Source: Prevotellaceae bacterium
Lineage (GTDB): Bacteria; Bacteroidota; Bacteroidia; Bacteroidales; Bacteroidaceae
Direction: 5' to 3'
NCBI GenBank assembly: GCA_019420585.1
Contig: JAHZGX010000004.1
Coordinates: 1-64,000 of the forward strand
Length of the DNA stretch: 64,000 bases
Shown here: positions 37,910-47,312 of the stretch, one piece after another
Position numbering within the stretch: the first letter of the stretch is position 1
How the letters are laid out: every line of letters begins with the position of its first letter
Program-made: the position numbers and the translations under genes
The notes under the pieces: generated by a model
Seen by the model: only the letters and a program-made list of their open reading frames with translations
Told to the model about the DNA's origin: nothing
Databases searched by the model: none

Positions 37910-39432
37910 AGGTCCTCGGGCCGCACGTCATACTGCTTCTGCAGCGCGTCCAGTTGACTGTGCAGCCGGCGCGTGAGTTTCTCATAGCCGGGCTTGCCGT
38001 AGAGGTTGTGCATCTCCGTGGGGTCCTTCTTCAAGTCATAGAGTTCCCACGTGTCGATGTCGTTGTAGAAATGGATGAGCTTGTAGCGGCCGGTGCGTAT
38101 GCCATAGTGCCGCTTCACCATGTGCTCGGCCGGGAACTCATAGAAATGGTAATAGATTGAGTTGCGCCAGTGCCTGGGGCTGTGCTTCCCGCGCAGCAGC
38201 GGCAGCAGGCTCACGCCCTGGATGTCGTCGGGTATGGGCGCGCCCGCCAGGTCGAGGAAGGTGGGGGCATAGTCGATGTTCTGCACCATGTCGTCTATCT
38301 CGCCCCTACGCCTGAGCCCTTCGGGCAGCCGCATGATGAGGGGCGTGTTGAGGCTCTCCTCATACATGAACCGCTTGTCGAACCACCCGTGCTCGCCCAT
38401 GTAGAACCCCTGGTCACTGGTATACACCACCAGCGTGTTCTCCAGCAGGTTGTGCTCACGCAGGTAGTCCATGAGGCGACCCACGTTGTCGTCCAAGGCA
38501 CGCGTCACCTTGGCATAGTCGCGCATGTAACGCTGGAACTTGTACTCCGTGAGTGCACGCCCCGTGGGCGGGTTGCGGTAGAAGGCGGCCGTGAGGGAGT
38601 CATGGAACTCGTCGTACACCCTGCGGTCGGCCTCGTTGAGGCGGCTGATGTTGTACTCATAGAGCGAACTGAGCCTGCTCTTGTCGCCCTTGCGGTAGAC
38701 CTTGTTGTCATATGCGAGGTCCATGTCCATGGGCGAGGCGATGCTCATCTGCTGCTGCTGCGCCGCCACGCGCCCCTCCCAGTCGTCCCAGAAGTTGCCG
38801 GGTAGCGGGAAGGTCTGGTCCTCATAGGCGCGCAGGTACTTCATGGGAGGCAGCCAGTCGCGGTGGCACGCCTTGTGGTGGACAAAGAGTATGAAGGGCT
38901 TGTCCCGGTCACGGTGCTCCATCCAGTTGATGGCCTTGTCGGTCACCAGGTCTGTGCAGTAGCCCTCGGTCTGCTTGCGGGTGCCGTCCATCTGTATAAA
39001 GGTGGGGTTGTAATACTCACCCTGCCCGCCCAGAATCTCATAGTAGTCAAAGCCCGTGGGCTTGCTCACCAGGTGCCACTTGCCTATGAGGGCTGTCTGG
39101 TAACCCGCCTGACGCATGAGTTTGGGCATGGTCTGCTGGCTGCCGTCGAACACACCGTGCTCGTTGTTGGTGAAACCGTTCTTGTGGCTGTGCTTTCCCG
39201 TAAGCATGCAGGCACGGCTGGGCCCCGAAAGGCTGTTGGCAACGAAACTGTTGCGGAAAAGCACCCCCTCGCTGGCAAGCCTGTCCAAGTTGGGCGTCTG
39301 AATGGGACTGTTGCCATAGGCCGAGAGCATCTGAGCCGTATGGTCATCCGTCATGATGTAGACGATGTTGGGTCGCTGCTGCGCTGTGGCCGCCACAGGA
39401 ATCAGCATCAAGAAAGGAATCTGCCTCTTCAT
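37906..39432 (-). CDS. Exported sulfatase (Ser-type, family S1)
   Basis: 508 aa with a signal peptide (about residues 1-18, ending ATAQQ). The domain starts RPNIVYIMTDDHTAQ, whose two Asp residues bind calcium. The catalytic box is S69-G-P-S-R73 in SLSGPSRACMLTGK. Serine at position 69 must be converted to formylglycine by an anaerobic sulfatase-maturing enzyme, which is not in this window. The likely substrates are sulfated glycans such as mucin or glycosaminoglycan fragments; the exact S1 subfamily cannot be read. It follows uvrA after 117 bases with no recognised promoter of its own. Confidence 0.93.
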   Translation of the reverse strand: MKRQIPFLMLIPVAATAQQRPNIVYIMTDDHTAQMLSAYGNSPIQTPNLDRLASEGVLFRNSFVANSLSGPSRACMLTGKHSHKNGFTNNEHGVFDGSQQTMPKLMRQAGYQTALIGKWHLVSKPTGFDYYEILGGQGEYYNPTFIQMDGTRKQTEGYCTDLVTDKAINWMEHRDRDKPFILFVHHKACHRDWLPPMKYLRAYEDQTFPLPGNFWDDWEGRVAAQQQQMSIASPMDMDLAYDNKVYRKGDKSRLSSLYEYNISRLNEADRRVYDEFHDSLTAAFYRNPPTGRALTEYKFQRYMRDYAKVTRALDDNVGRLMDYLREHNLLENTLVVYTSDQGFYMGEHGWFDKRFMYEESLNTPLIMRLPEGLRRRGEIDDMVQNIDYAPTFLDLAGAPIPDDIQGVSLLPLLRGKHSPRHWRNSIYYHFYEFPAEHMVKRHYGIRTGRYKLIHFYNDIDTWELYDLKKDPTEMHNLYGKPGYEKLTRRLHSQLDALQKQYDVRPEDL

Positions 39433-39549
39433 TGCGTGTTATCAGTTTGGTTCGTTTTTATTCAAGATGTCATATGTGATGCGGGACGGCAGACCTGCAG
39501 AAGCGCGAGGGCTATCCGGGAGGCACCGGAAACCATGCCCCCGCCGCAT

Positions 39550-42384
39550 TCACTCCTCCGTAGGACGGGCGAGCATCGGCTTGAGATAAGGTGCGGTGAC
39601 ACTCTCGCCGCTCTGCGCCAGTTGCTCGGGCGTTCCGCAGAAGACAAGCCTTCCACCCTCGCGTCCGCCGCCGGGTCCCATGTCCAGTATCCAGTCTGCA
39701 CTCTTTATCACGTCGAGGTTGTGCTCGATGACCACCACTGTGTTGCCCTTGTCCACCAGGCGGTTGAGCACGGAGAGCAGCACGCGTATGTCCTCGAAAT
39801 GAAGCCCCGTGGTGGGCTCGTCCAGGATGTAGAGTGTCCTGCCCGTGTCTTTCTTTCCCAACTCGGTAGCCAACTTCACCCTTTGGCTCTCTCCCCCCGA
39901 AAGAGTGGTGCTCGGTTGCCCCAACTTGATGTAGCCCAGTCCCACGTCCTGGAGCACCTTTATGCGCTTGAGGATGGCCGGTTGGTTCTCAAAGAACTCC
40001 ACCGCCTGGTTGATGGTCATGTCTAGCACGTCGGCAATGCTCTTGCCACGGAAGCGCACCTCGAGGGTCTCCCTGTTGTAACGCTTCCCGCGACACTCCT
40101 GGCAGGGCACAAGCACGTCGGGCAGAAAGTTCATCTCAATGGTGCGGTAACCGTTGCCACCGCACGCCTCACACCTTCCGCCCTTCACGTTGAAGGAGAA
40201 GCGTCCCGGCTTGTAGCCACGTATCTTGGCCTCGGGCAGTTCCACAAAGAGGTTGCGTATGTCATTGAAGATACCTGTGTAAGTGGCGGGATTGGAACGT
40301 GGGGTGCGCCCCAAGGGGCTCTGGTCCACGCTCACCACCTTATCTATATGCTCCAGCCCCTCGATGGAGTCATAAGGAAGCGGCGCCTGCAGCGAACGGT
40401 AAAAATGCTGGCTGAGCAAAGGCTGCAGGGTGTCGCCTATCAAGGTGCTCTTTCCGCTGCCGCTCACGCCGGTCACGCAGATAAAGCATCCTAGGGGAAA
40501 GTCGGCATCCACGCCCTTCAAGTTGTTGCCCGTTGCTCCCTTCAGCGCGAGCACATGCCCGTTGCCCGGCCTGCGTACGGTCGGCACCTCAATGCGCTGC
40601 ACGCCCCTCAGGTAACGGCTGGTAAGTGTGTCGGCCTGGAGCATATCCCGGTAAGTGCCCTGATACACCACCTGCCCGCCGCGCCGGCCTGCTAGCGGGC
40701 CGATGTCCACAATGTAATCCGCATGCTCCATCATCTCCTGGTCATGCTCCACGACAATCACCGTGTTGCCCGCATCGCGCAGCTTGCAGAGGGAATTTAT
40801 CAGCCGTATGTTGTCACGCTGGTGCAGTCCGATGCTCGGCTCGTCCAGTATGTAAAGCACGCCCACGAGTTGGCTACCTATCTGGGTGGCCAGCCGGATG
40901 CGCTGGCTCTCGCCGCCGGACAGGGTGGCGGACGAACGTGACAGGGACAGGTAATCCAGCCCCACGTCCAGGAGGAAGCGTAGGCGGGTGCGTATCTCCT
41001 TCAGTATCTCGCCGGCGATGCGCTGCTGCTGGGGGGCAAGCCGCTGCTCCACACCATTAACCCATGCGTACAATTCCGAGAGGTCCATGGCCGAGAGATC
41101 AGCGATGTTGCACTCTGCCAGGCGGAAATGGAGAGCCTCACGGCAGAGACGGGTTCCGCCACAGTCGGGGCAAGAGCTGGTACGGCTGAACTGCTCGGCC
41201 CAGCGCTGGGCGTTGGTTCCCATGTCCTGATCCTGCATCTGCCCGATATACTTGGCCAGTCCCTCGTACTCGCAGAAGAGGTCATTGCTGGTGTGTGCCA
41301 CCGAAGAAGGAATATGCAAACGCTCATCGGAACCGTTGATGATGTCGGAAAGCGCCTCATCGGGGACTTCGGACAGGGGCGTGTCAAGCGAGCAACCATA
41401 CGTCTGAAGCAAGGAATCAATCTGCCAGAATATCATCTGCTGGCGTGCCTTGCCCAAGGGAGCCACTCCTCCCTTGCGCACACTGAGACTGCGGTCGGGG
41501 AACACCTTAGCCGGGTCAATCAGACTTACGTAGCCCAATCCCTTACAACGCGGGCAGGCTCCCTGCGGACTGTTGAATGAAAAGTTATGGGGAGCGGGGT
41601 CGCGATAGGAAATGCCGCTGGTGGGACACATCAGCCGCTTGCTGTAATGGCGCAGCGCGCCCGCATCGGCATCCAGAATCTGCAGCAGGCCATCGCCCAT
41701 CTTCATGGCCGTGGCCACTGACTGTGCCAACCGAGGCTCGTCCTTCTCCTGCACGCACAGGCGGTCGATGACCACCTCGATGTCGTGGTTTCTGTACCTG
41801 TCGACCTTCATGTCGGGCAGTATCTCACGCAACTCTCCATCGACACGCACATAAAGATAACCCTTGCGGCGGATGCTCTCAAACAGTTCGCGGTAATGTC
41901 CCTTGCGATGATGCACCAGCGGAGCCAGGATGCAAATCTTCCGGGAGCAGAAATCCTTGATGATCATTTGCACTATCTGCTCCTCGGTATACCTGGCCAT
42001 ACGCTCTCCGCTGACGTAAGAATAAGCCTCGCCGGCTCGTGCGAACAGCAGCCGCAGGAAGTCATATATCTCCGTGGTGGTACCCACTGTGCTCCGAGGA
42101 TTCTTGTTGGTGGTCTTCTGCTCAATGCTGATGACGGGGCTGAGGCCGGATATGTGGTCCACGTCAGGGCGCTCCATGTTGCCCAGGAAATTGCGGGCAT
42201 AGGCACTGAAGGTCTCTATGTATCGTCGCTGACCCTCGGCATAGATGGTATCAAAAGCCAAAGATGACTTGCCGCTCCCGCTGAGCCCGGTGATGACAGT
42301 GAGGCTGTGGCGGGGAATCTCCACATCAACATTCTTCAGGTTGTGCACCCTGGCACCCAGGATGGTCAACTTGGAATCACTCAT
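39550..42384 (-). CDS. uvrA: Excinuclease ABC subunit A
   Basis: 944 aa. UvrA scans DNA for bulky lesions and loads UvrB in nucleotide excision repair. Two ABC ATPase modules are visible: Walker A GLSGSGKSS near residue 33 and GVSGSGKST near 630; signature LSGGESQRIRLATQIGSQLVG and LSGGESQRVKLATELGK; and zinc-finger cysteines in CPRCKGLG, CPDCGGTRLC and CEACGGNGY...CQECRGKRY. The ATG at 42384 begins MSDSKLTILGARVHNLKNVD. It overlaps the stop of the upstream CHU_C-type gene by 8 bases, so their translation may be coupled. uvrB is elsewhere in the window (47313-49355). Confidence 0.98.
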   Translation of the reverse strand: MSDSKLTILGARVHNLKNVDVEIPRHSLTVITGLSGSGKSSLAFDTIYAEGQRRYIETFSAYARNFLGNMERPDVDHISGLSPVISIEQKTTNKNPRSTVGTTTEIYDFLRLLFARAGEAYSYVSGERMARYTEEQIVQMIIKDFCSRKICILAPLVHHRKGHYRELFESIRRKGYLYVRVDGELREILPDMKVDRYRNHDIEVVIDRLCVQEKDEPRLAQSVATAMKMGDGLLQILDADAGALRHYSKRLMCPTSGISYRDPAPHNFSFNSPQGACPRCKGLGYVSLIDPAKVFPDRSLSVRKGGVAPLGKARQQMIFWQIDSLLQTYGCSLDTPLSEVPDEALSDIINGSDERLHIPSSVAHTSNDLFCEYEGLAKYIGQMQDQDMGTNAQRWAEQFSRTSSCPDCGGTRLCREALHFRLAECNIADLSAMDLSELYAWVNGVEQRLAPQQQRIAGEILKEIRTRLRFLLDVGLDYLSLSRSSATLSGGESQRIRLATQIGSQLVGVLYILDEPSIGLHQRDNIRLINSLCKLRDAGNTVIVVEHDQEMMEHADYIVDIGPLAGRRGGQVVYQGTYRDMLQADTLTSRYLRGVQRIEVPTVRRPGNGHVLALKGATGNNLKGVDADFPLGCFICVTGVSGSGKSTLIGDTLQPLLSQHFYRSLQAPLPYDSIEGLEHIDKVVSVDQSPLGRTPRSNPATYTGIFNDIRNLFVELPEAKIRGYKPGRFSFNVKGGRCEACGGNGYRTIEMNFLPDVLVPCQECRGKRYNRETLEVRFRGKSIADVLDMTINQAVEFFENQPAILKRIKVLQDVGLGYIKLGQPSTTLSGGESQRVKLATELGKKDTGRTLYILDEPTTGLHFEDIRVLLSVLNRLVDKGNTVVVIEHNLDVIKSADWILDMGPGGGREGGRLVFCGTPEQLAQSGESVTAPYLKPMLARPTEE

Positions 42385-43213
42385 CAGCGCCCCCCGTTCC
42401 CTGCTGGCGGCTGTTGTCATAGCCCGTCAGCACCGATATGGTCTTCTTCATATTGTATTTCCTGCCATCGGCTCCCTTAGCCTTCACCACCAGGAAATAC
42501 ACTCCATCGCTCACCGTGCGCCCATTCACCTTGCCGTCCCAGCCGCCTGCGGGAGAGTTCCAGGAGTAGAGTTTACGCCCCCAACGGCTGAAGACTGCGG
42601 CCTCAAAAGATACAATGCTCTGGTAGCCATCCTTGGCTCGGAGCACGTCATTATAGCCATCGCCATTGGGCGAAAAGGCATTGGGAAACTCCAACTTGCT
42701 CTCGCTGATGCTCACGCTTATGGGATTCTCTTCTCCCTCGGCAGGGTAAGTGATGGTGTCATTGCCCAGGACAAAGGTGGCGTAAAGCTGTATGCGGAAC
42801 GAACCACTGCCGGTAAACGTGTAGTCAATGTCCTCATCAAAGCGGTGTACAAGCAGATTCTCGTCATCTCCCTCACGCCATATCTTCCACTCATAGCGGG
42901 CTGAATAGTCGCCCACATTCTGCGGGTTGGCACGGAAATGCGCCGTGAGCGGTGCGCTCTGGCTGGCAGAAGCATCGTCCAGTTCCTCGCCGTCAACCGT
43001 GACATACGTGCCGGAAGGATCTACGGAAGGTAGTTCCCCCTCCCTAAAAGACAGCCCAGAAGAAACTAAGGAAAGAGCCGGAGCAAACGAGTCAAAACAC
43101 TGCAAGGGCTGCCACTGTACGGTGCGGCCGGCCAGCAAACAGGCGGGCATACCCCACAGGACAAGGGCAGCAATGCCCTGCAGGACGGCTTTGGTTACGT
43201 TCTCATATCGCAT
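42377..43213 (-). CDS. Exported protein with gliding-motility/T9SS-type (CHU_C) C-terminal domain
   Basis: 278 aa. A signal-like N-terminus (hydrophobic to about residue 30) leads into a beta-rich, PKD/Ig-like region (FRANPQNVGDYSARYEWKIW). The last ~95 residues are the CHU_C gliding-motility-associated domain: FPNAFSPNGDGYNDVLRAKDGYQSIVSFEAAVFSRWGRKLYSWNSPAGGWDGKVNGRTVSDGVYFLVV. In other Bacteroidota this domain marks type IX secretion substrates or cell-surface adhesins. A tail of about 20 residues follows, ending GTGGADE. Its role here is unknown. It lies upstream of uvrA in the same transcript. Confidence 0.85.
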   Translation of the reverse strand: MRYENVTKAVLQGIAALVLWGMPACLLAGRTVQWQPLQCFDSFAPALSLVSSGLSFREGELPSVDPSGTYVTVDGEELDDASASQSAPLTAHFRANPQNVGDYSARYEWKIWREGDDENLLVHRFDEDIDYTFTGSGSFRIQLYATFVLGNDTITYPAEGEENPISVSISESKLEFPNAFSPNGDGYNDVLRAKDGYQSIVSFEAAVFSRWGRKLYSWNSPAGGWDGKVNGRTVSDGVYFLVVKAKGADGRKYNMKKTISVLTGYDNSRQQGTGGADE

Positions 43214-43220
43214 AGTCCTG

Positions 43221-43228
43221 CAAATTTA
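43221..43228 (-). promoter_or_regulatory. -7 promoter box of the CHU_C-uvrA transcript
   Basis: The minus strand reads TAAATTTG, 8 bases before the ATG at 43213. A divergent box for the LysM gene lies 66 bases away. Confidence 0.6.
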
Positions 43229-43293
43229 GCGTTTTTCCGCCATCTGCCATCCCTTTTCAGAGAGCAAAATGAACGGCATAGGGGGAAAAGTGT

Positions 43294-43301
43294 TACCTTT
43301 G
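43294..43301 (+). promoter_or_regulatory. -7 promoter box of the LysM-PorT-like operon
   Basis: TACCTTTG, 6 bases before the ATG at 43307, implying a nearly leaderless mRNA. Confidence 0.6.
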
Positions 43302-43306
43302 CGGAC

Positions 43307-44653
43307 ATGAAAAGACTTTTAACCCTCATACTGATATGTCTGCCTGCCCTCATGTGGGCACAGGGCACCATGCAGCAACTCCAGCACATGCACCAGGTGC
43401 AGAAGGGAGAGACGTGGGCCGCCATAGCCGCAAGATACGGCATCAGTGAGCAGGCTCTGAAACAGGCGAATCCCGATGTCAAGACCAAAAAGAAGAAACC
43501 GAAGAAAGGCTCGATACTCACCATTCCCGAAGCATGTCCGCTACCGGCAGAAGCAGAGGAACCCATTGCCGAACCCGTGAGGACAAGCATCGAAAGCCTG
43601 CAAATAGGGGTGCTCCTGCCCTTGGAAGAGGAAAGCGAGCGGGGAGCCAAGATGGTGGAGTTCTACCAGGGACTGCTCATGGCCGCCGACAGTGTGCGCC
43701 GCAGTGGCGTAGACATCACCATACACGCCCTGCACACAGGCTCCACGCAGGCCAGCATGCAAAAGTTGCTCACCACACACGGGAAAGAACTGCAGCATGC
43801 ACACGTCATATTCGGACCTGTAGACGAGGCACAGATAGGGGTGCTGAACCAGTTCTGCCAGCAGAACAACATACGCTTGGTTCTGCCCTTTGCCCACACG
43901 CAGGGAACTGACAAGCAGCCCCTGACCTACACGGCCACGGCTCCCGCCAACGTGAGCACAACCGATGCGGCAACCCTAGTAGCGCGAGTGATGGACAAGG
44001 ATGCAAACTTCGTGCTGCTGGACACCAACGAACCGGACACACGGGGCACACTCTTCACAACCAAACTGCAGGAATGCCTAGCAGAGAAGAACATGACTGC
44101 AAGAACGCTGAACATCAATGGAGACGAATTCGCTTACGAGTCTGCCTTCAACCAGTACCAGGTCAACTGCATCGTGCCCGACAATGCCGGCATCAAGTCA
44201 CTCAACATCCTCTGTGCAAGATTGAAAGACTTCACCGAAGCGCACCCGCAATACCGCATACGGCTGGTGGGCTATCCCGAATGGGTCACCTATACGGAGA
44301 CACTGCTCAACAGTTTCTATCAGTTTGACACTTACGCCTTCTGCACCTATTACTGCCACCCGCTGGGCAGCAGCACAATATCTTTCGGGAGGGCTTTTGC
44401 CAGCAACTTCGGCCACCCCATGATGGCCACCTTCCCCCGCTATGCCATGATGGGATTCGACATGGGCTACTTCTTCATGCATGGGCTGACCACCATGAGC
44501 GACACCTTTGAGGACATGCAAGGCGGCATCAGCCTGCAGCCCGCCCAGCACAACTTCCTGTTCCGGCAAGACGCAAAAGGGAGCGGGCGCACCAACCACT
44601 TTGTGCAGTTGGTGCACTATTCACCTGACCAGACGATTACACTTGTGCAATGA
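43307..44653 (+). CDS. LysM-domain protein with periplasmic-binding-like domain
   Basis: 448 aa with a signal peptide (residues 1-19, ending WAQ). A LysM peptidoglycan-binding module covers about residues 28-73 (HQVQKGETWAAIAARYGISEQALKQANPDV), followed by a Lys-rich patch (TKKKKPKKG). From about 95 onward the sequence resembles a type 1 periplasmic binding fold as in LppC/LivJ-like proteins: IGVLLPLEEESERGAKMVEFYQGLLMAAD, VIFGPVDEAQIGVLNQFCQQNNIRLVLPFA. It may bind a wall fragment or act as a scaffold. Its stop overlaps the start of the next gene (ATGA). Confidence 0.85.
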   Translation: MKRLLTLILICLPALMWAQGTMQQLQHMHQVQKGETWAAIAARYGISEQALKQANPDVKTKKKKPKKGSILTIPEACPLPAEAEEPIAEPVRTSIESLQIGVLLPLEEESERGAKMVEFYQGLLMAADSVRRSGVDITIHALHTGSTQASMQKLLTTHGKELQHAHVIFGPVDEAQIGVLNQFCQQNNIRLVLPFAHTQGTDKQPLTYTATAPANVSTTDAATLVARVMDKDANFVLLDTNEPDTRGTLFTTKLQECLAEKNMTARTLNINGDEFAYESAFNQYQVNCIVPDNAGIKSLNILCARLKDFTEAHPQYRIRLVGYPEWVTYTETLLNSFYQFDTYAFCTYYCHPLGSSTISFGRAFASNFGHPMMATFPRYAMMGFDMGYFFMHGLTTMSDTFEDMQGGISLQPAQHNFLFRQDAKGSGRTNHFVQLVHYSPDQTITLVQ

Positions 44654-45357
44654 AAAGGCTGCTTCTCTCTCTATCTCTCACAGCAGTCTGCCTGGCCGCA
44701 CAGGCACAGGTGGGCGAAGCACGACGCGACCTCGCCGTGGGTGTAAGCGGAGGCTACGTGCTGAATAAAGTCTCCTTCAACCCCACCATCAAACAGGATT
44801 TCCATCCGGGCACTACATTCGGCCTCACGGTGCGCTACACCTGCGAAAAGTACTTTGCTGCATTGTGTGCCCTGCAGGCAGAAGTGAACTACACGGGGCT
44901 GGGCTGGAAGGAGAAAATCGAGACGAGCACCGACACCTACGAGCGGCAAATCAACTATGTACAGGTACCTCTGCTGGCCAACCTGGGGTTCGGACGCGAG
45001 CGTGGCGGCGCAAAAGGCTTCCTTGTACTGGGTCCGCAGATAGGATTCTGCATGGGCGAAAAGGAGAAACGCGGCGGAGAATGGTCAGAGGAAACACTGA
45101 ACAAGCGCCCCAACCTGGTGGTGGAACAATATGGCCGGAAGGTACAGAGAACGTTTGAATACGGACTGACAGGCGGACTGGGGTTGGACGTGAGCACGCG
45201 CAGCGGCCACCACTTCCTGCTGGAGGGACGCTATTACTACGCCCTGAGCGACATCTTCAAGAATTCCAAGAAAGACCCATTCGGCCGCAGTGCCAACGGA
45301 GCCATCATTGCCAAGGCATCCTATCTGTTTGACATCATAAAGACAAAGAAGCAATAA
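44650..45357 (+). CDS. PorT-family outer-membrane beta-barrel protein
   Basis: 235 aa with a signal peptide (residues 1-19, ending AQAQ). The sequence GVSGGYVLNKVSFNPTIKQDFHPGTTFGLTVRYTCEKYFAALCALQAEVNYTGLGWKE and NYVQVPLLANLGFGRE fits the PorT family of eight-strand barrels, widespread in Bacteroidota. The name comes from a type IX secretion component of Porphyromonas, but most family members have unknown jobs. It is coupled to the LysM gene, so a wall-to-outer-membrane link is plausible. A hairpin ends the operon. Confidence 0.8.
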   Translation: MKRLLLSLSLTAVCLAAQAQVGEARRDLAVGVSGGYVLNKVSFNPTIKQDFHPGTTFGLTVRYTCEKYFAALCALQAEVNYTGLGWKEKIETSTDTYERQINYVQVPLLANLGFGRERGGAKGFLVLGPQIGFCMGEKEKRGGEWSEETLNKRPNLVVEQYGRKVQRTFEYGLTGGLGLDVSTRSGHHFLLEGRYYYALSDIFKNSKKDPFGRSANGAIIAKASYLFDIIKTKKQ

Positions 45358-45383
45358 AGGTCACCAATACGTGTACAAGAAAA

Positions 45384-45425
45384 CGTGGAAAGCAGTACCA
45401 CAGAAAAGGCACACTGCTTTCCACG
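45384..45425 (+). terminator. Terminator of the LysM-PorT-like operon
   Basis: A 13-bp perfect stem, cgtggaaagcagt/actgctttccacg, with a 16-base loop, 27 bases after the stop. Confidence 0.7.
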
Positions 45426-45460
45426 CTTTCCTGTAACACCTCACGCTTCCCGGTAAGGCA

Positions 45461-45488
45461 AAAAAAATCCGGGGGAAATCCCCGGATT
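45461..45488 (-). terminator. Terminator of the bamD-rpoZ-DUF4293 operon
   Basis: A 9-bp stem, aatccgggg/ccccggatt (45466-45474 with 45480-45488), followed on the minus strand by TTTTTTT. The stem includes the last bases of the DUF4293 gene's stop codon. Confidence 0.85.
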
Positions 45489-45945
45489 ATCTCAAACGGT
45501 CAAGCGATTTCAGCAGAAGAATGTCCCTCGTGATTCCACGCATGGCCAGGTATGTGAGTACCAATGCCACTGCCGGGAGTGCTGCAGGCCACTCCGGACG
45601 GAAAGAAGCCGCCATCTGGTTTATCCTCATCCATACAAGCCCGCCATAGGCCAAGTACCAACCGGCCTGGAGCACCATGCAGAAGACGCACAGACGCAAC
45701 TGCAGAGTCTGCTGCCGATACAGGAATATGTTCATCAGCAAAAGCGTTGCACAGAACAGCAAGATGCAGAAGAGAGCCCAAGGAAAAAGCGAATGCATTC
45801 CATCAGAAAAAGAGAGCCACAGGTTATATAACCTGCCAAGCGAATCTCCTGCATAGTCATAGAATCGGCCGATGGCCATGCTCATGCAAGCCACGCATGC
45901 CACCAAGGCAAGAAACAGATATATAGTCTGTATGCGTTGTATCAT
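45487..45945 (-). CDS. DUF4293 four-helix membrane protein
   Basis: 152 aa with four predicted membrane helices (about residues 8-25, 48-72, 82-104 and 118-138), beginning MIQRIQTIYLFLALVACV, which is the standard DUF4293 opening. The function is unknown. Its place after bamD and rpoZ recurs across Bacteroidales, but gives no mechanism. It starts 46 bases after the rpoZ stop and ends in a strong terminator. Confidence 0.88.
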   Translation of the reverse strand: MIQRIQTIYLFLALVACVACMSMAIGRFYDYAGDSLGRLYNLWLSFSDGMHSLFPWALFCILLFCATLLLMNIFLYRQQTLQLRLCVFCMVLQAGWYLAYGGLVWMRINQMAASFRPEWPAALPAVALVLTYLAMRGITRDILLLKSLDRLR

Positions 45946-45991
45946 CGTTCCCAGTCTTTACATGTCCACAGGGCAAATCCACCTGCAGAAA

Positions 45992-46327
45992 TCAATACTC
46001 CAAAGTAGTCTCCTTACTGGGGTTTCGATAATATATCTTGCCCTCAATGAACTCCTCCGAAGCCATAAGCGTAGGCTTGGGAAGTTTCTCATAGAAGCGG
46101 CTGATTTCAATCTGCTCACGGTTCTCGAACGTCTCGTCAAGCGTATCCGTGGGACTTGCGAACTCCTGGAGTTTCTTGTTGAGTTCCGATTTAATGTCAG
46201 CGGATATCTGATTGGCGCGCTTGGCTATGATGGCCACACTCTCATAGATATTCTCTGTGTCCTTGCACAAATCCATTACATCACGTGTCACCGTATTGGT
46301 AGGTGCGGTAGATTTCTTGTAATCCAT
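45992..46327 (-). CDS. rpoZ: RNA polymerase omega subunit (Bacteroidota type)
   Basis: 111 aa. Residues such as TNTVTRDVMDLCKDTENIYESVAIIAKRANQISADIKSELNKKLQEF match the Rpb6/omega fold, which clamps the beta' subunit during polymerase assembly. The C-terminal extension, FYEKLPKPTLMASEEFIEGKIYYRNP, is typical of Bacteroidota omega proteins. The ATG at 46327 fits the family start; an open frame upstream overlaps bamD without similarity. It lies 35 bases after bamD. Confidence 0.9.
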   Translation of the reverse strand: MDYKKSTAPTNTVTRDVMDLCKDTENIYESVAIIAKRANQISADIKSELNKKLQEFASPTDTLDETFENREQIEISRFYEKLPKPTLMASEEFIEGKIYYRNPSKETTLEY

Positions 46328-46362
46328 ATATAATATATAATGTATAAACTCGCTTTCTTGCC

Positions 46363-47226
46363 TTATTCCTGCTCCTCTGTTTCCTGCAGGCTGATGTGTT
46401 TCTTCTTGACGATGCTCTCGGCGTTGGCCAGCATGGAGTTCGCCTCTTTCAGATGACGGCTCTCGGGATAGTCGTTCCTGAAGGCATAGCATTCGTCTAT
46501 GGCATCACGGAAACGCTCTATGCGCTTCTCCTCCACGCTCTTCACGGCCAGGTGGTACTTGGCTCGCACAATCATGATGGAGAACTCCTCACGCCGCTCC
46601 GGCGATGCATAGGGATAGTCCTTGAGCGCGTTCTCGGCCGTCACCACGCAAGCCTCATAGTTGCTGCCTCCGTATGACATGTTGCCCACATAACCTCCCA
46701 GGTCATAATATAGTTTGGCAGCCAGGTACTCTTTCTCCACCAACTTGTCCTGCAGAGTATATATCATCTGCGTGGTCTGCTCGCGCAAGGAAGTATGAGG
46801 ATAGTAGTCCAGGAAATTCTGGAACTCGGTGATGGCCTCCATGGTGCTGCTTTGGTCAAGCCGTGCATCGGGTATCTGCTTGTAGAGCGAATAGCCGCAG
46901 CCGTACCTGGCCTGCTCCACGAACTCCCCCTTCGGGTAACTCTGGTAATACTTGCGGTAGAATGTAGCGGCCGACTCATAATCCTTGTTGCGGAAACAAC
47001 TCTGGGCGAGCAGGTAAAGGCTCTCTTCTCCGTACTGTGTTCCTTTGAGGGGAGCAAGCAGGTCACCCAGCAATTGCGTGGCCCTGCCATAGTGTCCCTC
47101 AGCATAGTTGGCCTTGGCCACCTCATAACGATAGTCATAGTCGGCAACCTTCTGCACGGCATTATACTCCCCGCAACCCGTCATGAGAGCAGCAGAGAGC
47201 AGGGCACACAGCACGTTTCTGTTCAT
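46363..47226 (-). CDS. bamD: Outer-membrane assembly lipoprotein BamD
   Basis: 287 aa. Signal peptide with lipobox LMTGC, lipidated Cys18, followed by tetratricopeptide-like helices: YEVAKANYAEGHYGRATQLLGDLL, YLLAQSCFRNKDYESAATFYRKYYQSYPKGEFVEQARYGCGYSLYK. BamD is the essential scaffold that links BamA to other parts of the barrel-assembly machine. The frame contains two ATGs, at 47238 and 47226. The second gives the cleaner signal peptide and leaves room for transcription to start after the -7 box, so it is chosen. First gene of the bamD-rpoZ-DUF4293 operon. Confidence 0.92.
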   Translation of the reverse strand: MNRNVLCALLSAALMTGCGEYNAVQKVADYDYRYEVAKANYAEGHYGRATQLLGDLLAPLKGTQYGEESLYLLAQSCFRNKDYESAATFYRKYYQSYPKGEFVEQARYGCGYSLYKQIPDARLDQSSTMEAITEFQNFLDYYPHTSLREQTTQMIYTLQDKLVEKEYLAAKLYYDLGGYVGNMSYGGSNYEACVVTAENALKDYPYASPERREEFSIMIVRAKYHLAVKSVEEKRIERFRDAIDECYAFRNDYPESRHLKEANSMLANAESIVKKKHISLQETEEQE

Positions 47227-47246
47227 ATTCCAGCGCATAATCGGCG

Positions 47247-47254
47247 CAAAGGTA
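47247..47254 (-). promoter_or_regulatory. -7 promoter box of the bamD operon
   Basis: The minus strand reads TACCTTTG, 21 bases before the chosen bamD start. Confidence 0.6.
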
Positions 47255-47312
47255 GCACTTTTTCTCGTAATTAAGAACCACTTGCGTGCGAAAAGGAGCC
47301 TGCTTGCATAAT

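Noticed and set aside
37003..38160. 385-codon open frame overlapping the histidine kinase and sulfatase genes
   Set aside because: Proline/histidine-rich translation without domains, crossing two well supported genes.
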